From Protopterus annectens (lineage: Eukaryota > Chordata > Ceratodontiformes > Protopteridae), in NCBI RefSeq assembly GCF_019279795.1, contig NC_056731.1:860551999-860615998 (forward strand): a stretch of DNA of 64,000 nucleotides, written 5' to 3'. Below are positions 24,301 through 34,600 of this stretch, piece by piece. Position 1 is the stretch's first letter. Each line of letters starts with the position of its first letter. The position numbers were made by a program, and so were the translations under genes. The notes under the pieces were generated by a model. It had not been told where the DNA came from, ran no database searches, and saw only the letters and a program-made list of their open reading frames with translations.

Positions 24301-24499
24301 TCATATTTCAATGGCAGTGTTACTTTGAAGTTCCTTAAGTGCAGAGTATTCACCTGCTGTTAAGTTATAAAATGAGTCAAACATAGAATTCTCCCTAAGC
24401 TCATGTTCAGCTCATGTGTCTAAACTATATGACTCAGGGTCCTTCCTTGCACAGGTAGAAAATTGAATAAGCAACTGCAATTAAAAATATAGTGGAGAC

Positions 24500-26530
24500 A
24501 GGAATTAGCGGGGTACCACAGAGGGATCTGGAGCTATGCCAGAGACAAGAATAAATAAATAACTACTATAGCTCAGAACAATGTTGGACGAAGTTAGTTG
24601 AAAAAAAGTATATGCACTGTAAAACGAGCAGGTCTACAAAGAGACCACGCTAAGCATATAAAGGCATTTACACTGTAGAGCAGGGAGAACAGATAACAGC
24701 AGCCCGATAATCTTAGCTTCAAAACACTAAGTTATCACATGCATCTGAGTTCACAGTCTATATCTTTTAAATGTGTGAATGTACAATCAGGTTGCTAATT
24801 TACCGGAAGCAGTAAAATCAGGTTAGGCTACATCACAAACAGTAAGATTACCAAAAACAGTCTTCTGCCTGGATCAAGCACACTAGCTCCTTAATTCTTA
24901 AATGTCTTTCTTATGTTACTTACTTAACTTAAAACAGTGATACAAAAAAAAAGAAACTTACTGGCAAGCACACATGAAAGAAGAACATGACAGGGTCCGC
25001 AGAACGCTAACGCGGATGAGAATGATATTTTAAAAATGACTCTTGCTGAGTTTTACTGGTATTTGTAGAGTCTGTATGGCCTTGGGGGGGGGGGGTTGGG
25101 CTATAGTCCCGCTCTTGTCTTACAGGGAAAGACTGATTATTAGCAACATACTGGTGATAAGTCAGAGGTCCTGGCGGATGGAGAACCCAGAAACTACTAA
25201 AAAAATATATCAGCCAGCAGAGAACTCAGGTCATTGTCTAAACTGCATGACCCAGGGTCCTTCCTTAACTTTAACCCAATTAATTTAATAGAAACCCTTC
25301 AACAATAGATTGTGCTTAAATGCAGCAAACTTGTATTCAGGCTTACAGAATATGTCCTTAAAGCTTAGTTGTATGTAGTATGGATTGTATGGAAAGCTAT
25401 GAAGTAAAGGGGGGAGCTATCACTAACGTCCTTGTAATTGTGCACGCCACTCAATAATTAATACTTATTATAAGAATGTGTATAAGAGTATATTACACTT
25501 TAGAAGAGTGTCCTTATCTTTAATGATAGCACTAAGGAACTGTATCCACATTTCTGCAGTAGAGGGGAGTTCTCCTTACCCAGTGCAGGATTTGGGGAGA
25601 AATCACTCATGCACAGGTGGAAAACTGAATAAGTGATTGATCACCAGAGGACTGGTCATCTAAAGGGTCAGCTGCCTGTCTTCTTGACCTCTAAGCTTCC
25701 TCCTTATTCCTCTAATTCATAAGATGATGACATGGCATATTCTGACCAAATTTTGCTCTTGTGAAGTGATACAGGTAACAGGGATGAATGCTGTCTCTGG
25801 TCAGGCGGGACAGATGACTTGTATGTTAACGCAATCCCTGGTGAGGATAATTCAGCTGTCATTGGTTTTAAGCATCATCCTAGTTCCTTGTTCTCTTCTA
25901 CTCTGTAATTCTATGTCAGTGTGTTTCCGTAACGGGTTTCACTTCCAGCACTGTACAGCAAAAAAGGGTTATGTTGAACTTCACTAGGGATGGGAAGGGG
26001 ACAATAACATTCACTTATTAAGTTTAGGGGTTGAAATGCATCAGAAGGTGCTACTTACTATTTCATTAGCAGACTTACTGTATGAAACTCATAAAAATAA
26101 ATATATATATATATTACATAGATACATATGCATATTGTGGAAAACAAATGCAAGTGAGACCATAATGATATAAAATGGTGTAGCTCATTGTATACTAGTC
26201 CAGATAAGGCAGGTTCTTTTGAAAGTAAAATGCAGTGCCAGTACTTTCAGTCTTAGATTGCTTGGAAAATGTCTCTGAGAGTAGCATTCTCTGGATTCCT
26301 TCTGGAAGGAGTATTTTCTTTACTTTCTTTCTTTATTTAAATTTGTTTACCTGGGTAGAACACTATCAAACAGTGGCCAACTACAGGCTCAGTTTCTTCT
26401 CCAAGTTTGTTCTTCACTTCCATTTACTGGAACCACTGCTCTGGATATTGAAGCCTTTTTACCAAGGCAATCATTCTCTACCAGCTTTTGTATCAGCTCT
26501 CTTTTATTTTAACTCTCAGCACTCATTCAG
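24500..26530. other. unassigned DNA
   Basis: No gene recognised. A short phrase (GTCTAAACTRYATGACYCAG, then GGTCCTTCCTT) occurs at about 24,417-24,448 and again at 25,233-25,265. The continuation GCACAGGTRGAAAAYTGAAT follows at once in the first copy, but only at about 25,612 in the second. Confidence 0.4.
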
Positions 26531-26534
26531 CAAA

Positions 26535-26735
26535 TATCCATCCATCCATCCACAACCCCTTTTCCCATTTTGCATTTGGGGTCGGGGTGTCACTTCAACA
26601 GTGACAGTAATCTAGAGCCAAGGTTCACAGCACTGGGTGGCTAGCCTTCCCATGGTTGTTCTTTTGTACCACTCATTCACATGTATACTCATACCTGTGG
26701 CCAGTTTAAATTACCCAATCTTCTATTGTAAAGTT
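26535..26735 (+). repeat. fish-type dispersed repeat, ATCC-run end
   Basis: (ATCC)4 is followed by AACCCCTTTTCCCATTTTGC, GGGGTCGGGGTG and, near 26,670, CACTCATTCACATG and GGCCAGTTTAAATTACCCA. This order is familiar from dispersed repeats of fishes. I name it only by that likeness. It is related in kind to 46,180-46,320. Confidence 0.5.
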
Positions 26736-26744
26736 CTTACTAAT

Positions 26745-26892
26745 GCAAATAGGTTCCTTCTCTTGTTAAAGTAACAGACACAGCTGAATGAAACACTGAC
26801 TACATTTAAAGAAAGCAGGCAAATAGGTTCCTTCTCTTGTTAAAGTAACAGACACAGCTGAATGAAACACTGACTACATTTAAAGAAAGCAG
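26745..26892. repeat. perfect 74-bp tandem duplication
   Basis: Unit one is 26,745-26,818 and unit two is 26,819-26,892. Both begin GCAAATAGGTTCCTTC and end AAAGAAAGCAG. By eye they are identical throughout, so the duplication is recent compared with the decayed surroundings. Confidence 0.95.
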
Positions 26893-27023
26893 CACTAATA
26901 AAACATTTTTTGGGTTACAAACACTATTTACATTGCTAATTACACATTTCTTTGGTCACTCATTATTCACATCACTGTTGATATTTTTGGGTTACTTTAT
27001 ATTCTGCATATTCAATCCCCCCT

Positions 27024-27066
<43 letters not shown>

Positions 27067-27955
27067 ATATAGTGCTGTCTGCCCACTAGAATTACCAGAG
27101 TTCTGATGTCAGGTATGTGCTACATGATACATCTTCAATGTCTTAACACCTTTGTTCCCATTCTTAATAACTTGCATTTTGTATGATTACCGCATGAATG
27201 ATAATATTTGTGATCTGTGTAGTCGGACTGTGTACCACATTAACCCACCACCACCAACATTACATGAGTGTTTCTGCATCATACCACTCAGCTGTCTGTA
27301 ATTTTGCAAAATGTTCCTGATTTGGCCTCATATTTTTGCCTTGCTTCTCATAAAAAATAGATTTTCTGGTAATCAGAGAGGTTTGCAATCAGTCAGTAAT
27401 ACCAGGCATTAGAGTTTTATACTTCTTGTTCAGAAAATACATGTGAATGCAAAGCCTGTTATCTTGTTAACTTTTTTTAAGTTAAGTAACATAATATTTA
27501 AACAGTATGCTTGATTTTCAGCCTTTGTCCACTCACCCGTCCATTATTTTTGGCTTTGTCCCCAATTCTTGAGTAAAGAATTGGAGAGCTGTGGGTGTTA
27601 CATTTTTTCTTAGCTATAGGCATTACTATCACAATGTTAGTCTGTCTAAATTAGAAAACAAAGTAAGCTCATATGACTTGATATTCATGACAAATGCAAA
27701 TGTGAAACTACGTAGTATGGTAGTAATCACATGCCTTGAGCTAGTCACGTAAATAATGATTAACCAGGATTACAAGTTTTTTTGTAAGGACAAGACAGGC
27801 AAAGGAGGTGCTGAGAAAAAAGTTGTTACTCATTGCTGGAACCTCCACCCAGAACATTCCTTTGGTATTATTAAGCACAGATGCTATTCAGACATGTGAC
27901 ATGGGAGGTGTATGGAAGGATGTAATTCTAAGTGAGTTTTATGACAATTCATTTA
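26893..27955. other. unassigned DNA with (CA)n
   Basis: Nothing recognised apart from a (CA)n tract of about 38 bases at 27,026-27,063. Confidence 0.5.
27026..27063. repeat. (CA)n microsatellite
   Basis: About 19 CA units without interruption. Confidence 0.95.
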
Positions 27956-27959
27956 CTTT

Positions 27960-28518
27960 AATTTGAAGGTACTCTCAGGATAAATGCAGGGAAGAGTGTA
28001 CTATTAGTAAGCCAGATAGCATTCATCCTAGAGTTTTGAAAGAATTGAGTGGAGAACTACTAACACATTTGATCAGTTTCTTTAATATATCTTGGGAGAA
28101 TAGGGTTGTAGTTGGGTAGTGGAAGAAGATGAATGGTATTCCTCTTTAGAAAAGTGGGAGCAAGGAACATCTAAAAGCTACAGATCAGTTTGTTTTACCT
28201 CTGTGATTAGCAATGGGTTACAGTTTCCTATATAAGATAGATGTATTGAGTACTTAGATGCCAGTGTGTTATAACAACTATGGCAACACAGAGTCTATAT
28301 TTCTTTGACTAGTTCATCGAATTGATAAATGGTGGAGAGGGTGTTGTAGATTTATTCGCTACTTAGATTTTAGTAAAGCATTCCATATAGCACCTCACAA
28401 AACACTAATGTACAGATTATCTAACTGGTGACCTGGTTTCGGGATGGCATCCTTAACAGTAAATGGAATCCACAATGAAGTAGGGAAATTATAAGTAGTG
28501 TACCACAGGTTCTGTTTC
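27960..28518 (+). pseudogene. CR1-class LINE reverse transcriptase fragment
   Basis: In shifting plus-strand frames this reads 'KPDSIHPRVLKELSGELLTH', then a block like 'DWKKMN' and 'KEHLK'. Near 28,360 comes 'YLDFSKAFHIAPHKTLMYRL', and at the end 'SSVPQGSV'. This is the CR1 RT order: HPRVL, fingers, the DFSKAFD palm motif, and VPQGSVL. The sequence stops being recognisable right after PQGSV at about 28,518. The following CR1-type piece at 32,180-32,500 could be the rest of the same copy. Confidence 0.72.
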
Positions 28519-28519
28519 C

Positions 28520-28985
28520 CCTCTCTGAATGCCAGTGATGAAGCCTCCTCCAGTTGGCCTCAGTCCAATGCATTCCATAGTGAAAGAGAGTGCCCAGATC
28601 CTGCAGGTCGACAGCCATCTGGAGTGGACCTCATTCAGGCTGACATCAGGGATTTTCCGCTCTTCCTGAAATTCTGGCAGTGAGAGCATTTGTGTGTGTC
28701 ACTATCACAACGCGTGGGCGAGGAGATGGACTACTCAGTTTACTGCATAGGCTTACAGTCCTTCCGTGTGTAAATACACACTCCCGAGCACTCACTAGTG
28801 AGTGTTTCCACCAAGTGATGGCTTGGTGAGACAGAAAGTTGTACCCAGAATGCACAGTGCAACATTTCCTTTCCTTCAAGGGATTTTGGATATATGCATC
28901 CTGCTTTGCACCATCATCCCCCAAAGATATGCATTCCCATCCTTCACATCAGTGCTGTCAAGCTTCAGAGTTACTAATCAGACGT
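28520..28985. other. unassigned CpG-containing stretch with palindromes
   Basis: Richer in G, C and CpG than its neighbours. It holds a perfect 16-bp palindrome CACTCACTAGTGAGTG (28,789-28,804) and, 8 bases before it, GTGTGTA-AA-TACACAC (28,766-28,781). A minus-strand frame of 92 codons (28,924-28,646) has no recognised domain. It may be a non-autonomous DNA element. Nothing more can be supported. Confidence 0.35.
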
Positions 28986-28989
28986 GAGT

Positions 28990-29300
28990 CACCTGGGCTG
29001 TAGTTAAGGATTTATGTTTCTGTGTCTGTTTATTGAAAAACTACATCGTCAAAACCTGTATGGTCAAGACCATATGGTTGACAATGCAGTTAATCGAAAA
29101 ACTAAAATCCACACAACACCTGCAAACAACACAAACAGTGTTTTTGCAGGGGAAAGACCCCCCCCTGTGCCCCCCCCCCACACTCTCTGTTAATTATTTA
29201 TACCAGCTCCGATATCGCATTACAGTGGGGGAAAGGGCAAATTCCATTTTCCCCGTTGTATAGCAATCCTCAATCACCACAGTTTGACAAACCAAGTTAT
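28990..29300 (-). mobile_element. relative of the 18.5-kb foldback element
   Basis: The complement of 29,207-29,230 reads CCCCACTGTAATGCGATATC, then GGAG. That matches 18,587-18,610 of the foldback element at 21 of 24 bases. A G-run then GGCAC-type block follows in both copies at similar spacing. The outer parts carry different short repeated phrases (GGTCAAGACCATATGGTTGAC here). I infer the two are members of one family that keep the inner part and vary the outer arms. Confidence 0.5.
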
Positions 29301-29484
29301 CTACCATATGATGTTGAGAAGCTGGTCCTTCAACAAATTAAAATAAACCTAGGCTTTATTCCTGTATACTACTGGTGCTGACTAAACAGGGATTGGGTTT
29401 TGCCATTTCTTTTTTCTGCTTTAGTGATACTGGAAATGGACTAGAGGGACAGTGTATGCGTTAATGGAGATAACTCCAGGTTAG

Positions 29485-29925
29485 TGGCACAGCACGATGC
29501 TTCAGAGATCATCCACGTGCAACTAACAACAGGCAAAACTGCAATTCAAATTGTAGCTTGCTACAGATCACCCACCATGTCCCAGGAACCCTGTTCCGAG
29601 TTTCTGGAAACAATGCCCCATTTGGGATGTACCTTACATAAAGGTCTTCCCAAACACCCTAATATTGGGTGATTTCAGTTACCCAAACATTAACTGGGAG
29701 AACTCCCTTGCTCAACATTTCCTAGAATTTATAAACTCAAATGCCCTGGTTCAACTGGTCGACACTCCCACCAGAGGTGACAACATATTGGACCTGGTCA
29801 TCACCACCATGGCAACCGGTGTTCCACATTGGCGGTCAACCCCTCGCTGGTTAGATCTGACCATAAACAAATCACTTTGGATATCCACATTCCGCCCCCA
29901 CCCCCGGAAAAGAAAACCACCATGA
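29485..29925 (+). pseudogene. family D endonuclease fragment (APE-type)
   Basis: Two frames give 'TAIQIVACYRSP', then 'GDFSYPNINWEN' (the GDFN motif) and 'LVDTPTRGDNILDLVIT', followed in another frame by 'LVRSDHKQITLDI' (the SDH motif). These are the C-terminal APE endonuclease motifs in the right order. The N-terminal half is missing. A 29-bp patch copied from the RT region disturbs the sequence just before GDF. Confidence 0.78.
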
Positions 29926-29939
29926 AAAACTTTTCAAAA

Positions 29940-32090
29940 GCAAACTTCACGTTACTTAAGATCGAGGTGGAAAGTTTCAAAGCCCCCATGCTGAAAGATA
30001 ACGCTGTCCAAGCTGCAAAATCCTTTACTAATGCATTCTACAGGCACCTACAAGAATGCATGGATCATGCCATCCCAAGCAAAACCAAGACTCACTCCTC
30101 CAAGTAAAGGAAACCAGTCTGGTGGACTCCTGCCATAAACAGGCCGTACAATAGAAGGAGGAAACTAGTACAGAAACGAGTAAAATCCCAAGAAGAGAAG
30201 ACATCCCTGATCAGTATCAGCAAGAAACTACGATCCATCATAAAAATCATCCAAGGTGAGATTTGAAAGAAAAATTGCCAAGGACTCCAAAGATAACCAC
30301 AAGCCATTCTTTAGCTATGTCAAGAATCTAAGTGGCAATGCTCAGATCTGCTCGGAGTTAGTGCAGAATGGCAGAAAATACACTGAACCGACCAATATCG
30401 CCAACATCCTGGAAGACAGGTTCAGCGCAAACTCCCCCCCCCCTCACCCCCAAAAGGGCCCATAACCATACCAGAAGAATGTAGAGTCCCTGAAATCACA
30501 GACACTCAGGTTAAAACAGCCCTCTCCAAAGCCAAAAACACAGCATCAATGGGACCGGAGATTGTCCCAGGCTGCATCCTACATGAGCTCAAAGACGAAC
30601 TAACCCCTCACCTAAACACACTGTTCAGACTCAGCCTCTCCACAGGTTATGTACCATAGAGTGGCGCACAGCAATGGTTATTCCGTTCCACAAAGGGGGA
30701 GCCACAATAGACCCCGGGAACTATCGCCCTATAAGCCTGACTAGCTTGGTCTGCAAGGCTATGGAGCGCATCATCATGGAACTCATTAACAGAGACATTG
30801 GGAACCTCCAAACACTGGACCCTACCCAGTTCAGCTTTGTTAAGGGCAGATCATGCCTCCTAAACCTGGTGGACTTCTTTGAGACAGTTACCAAGGCTAT
30901 AGATAAACCTGGTGGACTTCTTTGAGACAGTTACCAAGGCTATAGACGAGGGGAAAGGTGGTACACACAGCCTACCTAGACCTCGCAAAGGCCTTCAACA
31001 CCATTCCCCATTCTGGTATTATAGACAAGCTCACCAGCCTGAACATAAACCCCTACGTCACAAGATGGGTTGCCAACTGGCTCACGGACAGAACCCACAT
31101 GGTGAGAGTTGCGGGAGCTAGGACCGACTCTAAACCAGTTACAAGTGGCATTCCCCAGGGCTCAGTCCTAGGACCCCGCCTGTTCGGCATATACTTCTCA
31201 GAGGTGCAGGCAAGCACAGGAGGACTATGGCTGACCATGTTTGCAGATGAATGCAAACTAGGGGCTATAATTGACTCTCCGGCTGACACAGACATCCTCC
31301 AAAAGTGTCTCACTGAGATAGATACCTGGTGTTAAAATCATGCCCTCAAGCTAAATGCCAAAAAGTGCATAGTCATCCCCTTTGGAAAAAACAAAGTACC
31401 CACAAACTACCACATAGGTGGTAGTCCCCTAAATATGGAAGACGTAATAACGGATCTGGGGACCCAAGTAGATAGTAATCTCACCTTTGATAATCACATT
31501 GCCAAAGTGGTTAGAAAATCCTTCTACATGGCCCACCTAATCACAAAAGGGTTCGCATCCAGATCAAAAGAGGTCATTGCGCCCCTCTACTCATCACTCA
31601 TCAAACCCATCATAGAGTACAATGCCCCATTTGGGATGTACCTTACAAGACACCTGCAGCAGCTGGAAAGACCACTGAAGTACCTCACCAAGAGGATCAC
31701 TGACCTCAAACAGATGCCCTATGCAGCTCGACTGAAGAAATTACAACTGTACTCGGTTGCATGCCGCCTACTCAGAGGTGATCTCTGCCTGACATACAAG
31801 GCCATGTCCAATCCAGAATTGATGTACATGCTCCACCTAAAAAACACCTTATCCCCGTGAGCCACATGCTCGAGGGATCTAAACCTCACTACAACAATAA
31901 ATAAGACGTGTTGGAGGGATAGATTCCTGTCCCAGAGACTTCCCATGCTTTGGAACAAGATCCTAATCTACATTAGGCAGAGCTCCTCGCTAACACTCTT
32001 CAAAAGAAACCTTGAAGAGTGGATGAGAAACAGAAAGTTTACCTCGGGGATCACTTCAGTGGCCGTGCTAGACAGAGGCACAGGGAACTA
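29940..32090 (+). pseudogene. family D reverse transcriptase, broken
   Basis: RT motifs in order: 'VIPFHKGGATIDPGNYRPIS' (near 30,680), 'FSFVKGRSCLLNLVDFFE', 'YLDLAKAFNTIPH', 'SGIPQGSVLGPRLF', then FADE at 31,240-31,251 where FADD is expected. The second catalytic aspartate has become glutamate. The C-terminal frame 31,435-31,860 has 'DLGTQVDSNLTFDNHI' and 'VACRLLRGDLCLTYKAM'. A 43-bp direct duplication at 30,861-30,946 shifts the frame, and further stops lie at 30,657, 31,335 and 31,860. Confidence 0.82.
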
Positions 32091-32175
32091 ATCTAAGGGG
32101 CGGCAAAAGCCAACACATTCTGGCTAGGCTTATAAATGCCTTTGGGCAGATAGCCTAGTACCTACCTATGAACCT

Positions 32176-32505
32176 TTGAACTCAAAAGTTTGGAATTGAA
32201 CTGCACTGGCACAGAAAATGAGACAGATTGAAAAAGCAGTCTGCAGAGTTAGTGGACTGAGCACATGTATAGCAGCTTAGATTCTGTGAAGAGAAGTGAA
32301 AGATAATGTAGCTGGTAAATTTAGACACAGCGAATGATAATGTAATACAAGATGGGATAATAATAACAAAAAATATGAAAAAGACCTTGGTGTAATAGCT
32401 TAAATAAAAATATGTGGTCATTGTGAAGAACAGTGTAAGAAAAGCTGAGCAGTAACGGATTCGGACATGTATAGAAAGCAATGTTATTAGCATAAAAAAT
32501 AGACG
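32176..32505 (+). pseudogene. CR1-class RT C-terminal fragment
   Basis: The translated pieces 'NNNKKYEKDLGVIA' and, further on, 'HCEEQCKKS' match the CR1 RT C-terminal region, where 'EKDLGV' is the usual landmark. This is not family D, whose equivalent block is 'MEDVITDLGTQVD'. It follows directly after the family D tail, so it fits as the right half of the CR1 copy whose left half is at 27,960-28,518 (inference). Confidence 0.55.
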
Positions 32506-32512
32506 CTATTTA

Positions 32513-32645
32513 TGTTCATCAGTAGATCACTGTTGCAGTAGCCTAAACTGTATGGGTTATATCCTGCCAAGGATATGACAGCTGGGCAGCATTCAAAGCA
32601 TCAGAGCACTTTTCATGCATCCTAACTACTGAAGGCTTGAGGAGA
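32513..32645 (+). repeat. DIRS-terminus-like sequence
   Basis: GATCACTGTTGCAG...TATGGGTTATATCCTGCCAA here matches 36,418-36,515 closely. It also resembles the terminal repeat of the DIRS element at 47,955 (TTCACTGTTGCAGTCATTAC then TTGGGTTAT). I read it as a solo terminus of the second DIRS lineage. No gag follows directly. Confidence 0.5.
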
Positions 32646-33125
32646 CCAACATAGAATTAGCGGATAGAGTGACAAACCTTCAGAACTTGCTTGCCATTGA
32701 AGTGTCTCTTCCTGCTGGCTTTAAGTGAGCAATGGTTGGTGGCACCCTTCTGGGGAGACCTTACCACTTAATTCATTTTTTGAGGAAAAGTCTACTCTTG
32801 CAAAAATGTTAACAAGGAAAATTGATTTTAGTACTTGTCCCAAAAAATATTTTTCAAAAGTGCATTTTATGTTAAGTTTAACTGTTTGGGGGGGAAACAG
32901 TTTAAATTATATATGTTTTCTGTGTAAAAAATATAATTAAGGGCTTGGATTACTGTTTTTCCAAGGCTGTCATGTAGAATTTTACCTCAAAACTGATACT
33001 GTCCTATCAAAGATTTTAACAGCTCTTCATGAACTGCCTGCTCCCTTTTCTGGGTCTCTTTTCAATGAAACCGTGGAGCAGGCTGTTTTCTGTTTCTTCC
33101 CTCCCTGTCCACAAGAAAAAGAGGG

Positions 33126-33408
33126 CCAGATTCAATAACACCTGCACTAAGTGTACACGATATGTATTCAAGAACATTCCTACCACATTTTGGTGCTTTC
33201 TAGTCACTCAGAAAGATTACACAAAGTGTACATGTAGTCTACACTTTGTGGTAACTTTTATGATTCCCTGTCAATATTTAAAGCTCCAAGAATATCAATA
33301 GGAAAACTAAAATTAGGAGGAAGAAGGTGTGAATTAAGCCTGTGTTGTCTGTTCACTCAGAACAGTGTACACTTAGTGTACAGTTAGTGTAGGCTTTATT
33401 GAATCCCG
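33126..33408. mobile_element. MITE-like element with terminal inverted repeats
   Basis: Outer arms: GATTCAATAA at 33,129-33,138 and its complement at 33,396-33,405, each followed inward by a CCTRCACTAA-type block and GTGTACAC. Inside lies a second perfect inverted repeat, CACAAAGTGTA and TACACTTTGTG, at 33,220-33,230 and 33,240-33,250. Length is about 280 bp and there is no coding sequence. The end wording resembles small DNA transposons, but I cannot assign a superfamily or see a clear target duplication. Confidence 0.6.
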
Positions 33409-33409
33409 T

Positions 33410-34456
33410 AGAGAAAGTTTCTTGGGAATCTTTGGTAGGCTGGCTTCTTCTCTGCCTTAGTCACAGTGGGTACTTTGGACTGCTCATCGTATTGTTTCCA
33501 TCCCGTATGTTCATTGTTCAGTGTTAAGCCCTAAGGCCATCAAGGAACACAGTTTCCCTAAAAGAAAAAAAAATATATGTCCAATTACCCACCCATTCAT
33601 CTAAATTTGATTTGAAAGCATTCAAACAAATTGACTTGCATATAAGCAATGATAGTTTATTCCAATGTGTTGGAATTTTTTTTAATGTATGATCCCTTCT
33701 TTATTTTATTTGCATAATTTGAATGTTCTTGACTTTTTGTAGTATTAATATCTAAGTTATAATGGCTTGTAAAACATTGTCATTTAAAGTCTTATTAGCC
33801 ACAATTATCTTACCTCTAAGGTATTGATAACCAGGGGTGTAGTAAGCAAATTCCATTTTGTACTCACAGGCTCTTAGTGCTACCTCACTTGTACACCTAT
33901 CACTAAAAATGGACACATCGCTCAAAATGCTACCCCCTCAGTGCTTAATAAATGTAAGCAATGTTTTCAGCTGTTCCCCTAAAACCATTAAAATATTCTT
34001 TTTATATTAGCAATATTGCATCTGTTGTTAAAGGCATTAATTTAAACAGCTGTAGACATAATATGACCTGAAAAGAAGATATGTTGATATGATGCTCAGA
34101 AAAATGTACTCAGTAGAGTACAAAGAGTATGCCTGGCTACACCCATGTTGATAACAAATAGTAAACAAGCCTAGCCATCTACATTTGTTATCATAATGTA
34201 AATGTGACAGAGACTGAAGTCTTTTAATAAACCATTTTGTACTGATTATAGCCTATTCAGCTGATTAATATTACAAGAGATAAAAGCGTTATTATACTCC
34301 CAAACTGATAAATACTTTATATACATGGAATGGATATTGATTATCTCTCAAGGTAACATTTCTCAACGATATTTCAAGTTGTCTATTGGCGTTTGAAACC
34401 ACCAAATCACCTTGTTTAGAAAAGGAAAAACCTGAAGTAAATGGAATACTTAAATC

Positions 34457-34526
<70 letters not shown>

Positions 34527-34600
34527 TAACATTGCTCCTTCAGAAGCCAGTAAGGACCAGGAGTTAGGCATGTCTTTCTTTGGCTGTTAGATTTATCTTG
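33410..34600. other. unassigned DNA with (TA)n
   Basis: No gene recognised. Contains a (TA)n tract at 34,458-34,522. Confidence 0.5.
34458..34522. repeat. (TA)n microsatellite
   Basis: About 64 bases of TA. Confidence 0.96.

Larger units (their letters stand above)
22190..24500 (-). mobile_element. Penelope-like element A
   Basis: On the minus strand, the order is RT, then GIY-YIG endonuclease, then a 3' UTR with a hammerhead-like motif at 22,300-22,327. That is the arrangement of GIY-YIG-bearing Penelope-like elements. The 5' part ends near 24,500 inside the N-terminal RT extension. The 3' end abuts L2 copy A near 22,185. The coding regions are broken into at least four frames. Confidence 0.82.
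29430..32175 (+). mobile_element. CR1-like LINE, family D (longest copy)
   Basis: A plus-strand LINE from mid-endonuclease to the 3' end. Its tail, after the ORF end near 32,090, reads GGCTAGGCTTATAAATGCC and ends near CTACCTATGAACC. Closely related tails are at 1-665, 12,541 (minus), 41,464 (minus), 57,963 and, attached to a SINE, 60,030. The 8-base period in CCTATGAACCTATGA recalls the short direct repeats that end CR1 elements. It carries a 43-bp tandem duplication and a 29-bp internal copy (see findings), and the RT active site is altered. Confidence 0.82.

Noticed and set aside
24990-25025. CCGC...GCGG hairpin at the 5' side of Penelope-like element A as a second ribozyme
   Set aside because: The stem is only four bases, and the CUGANGA and GAAA boxes are absent.
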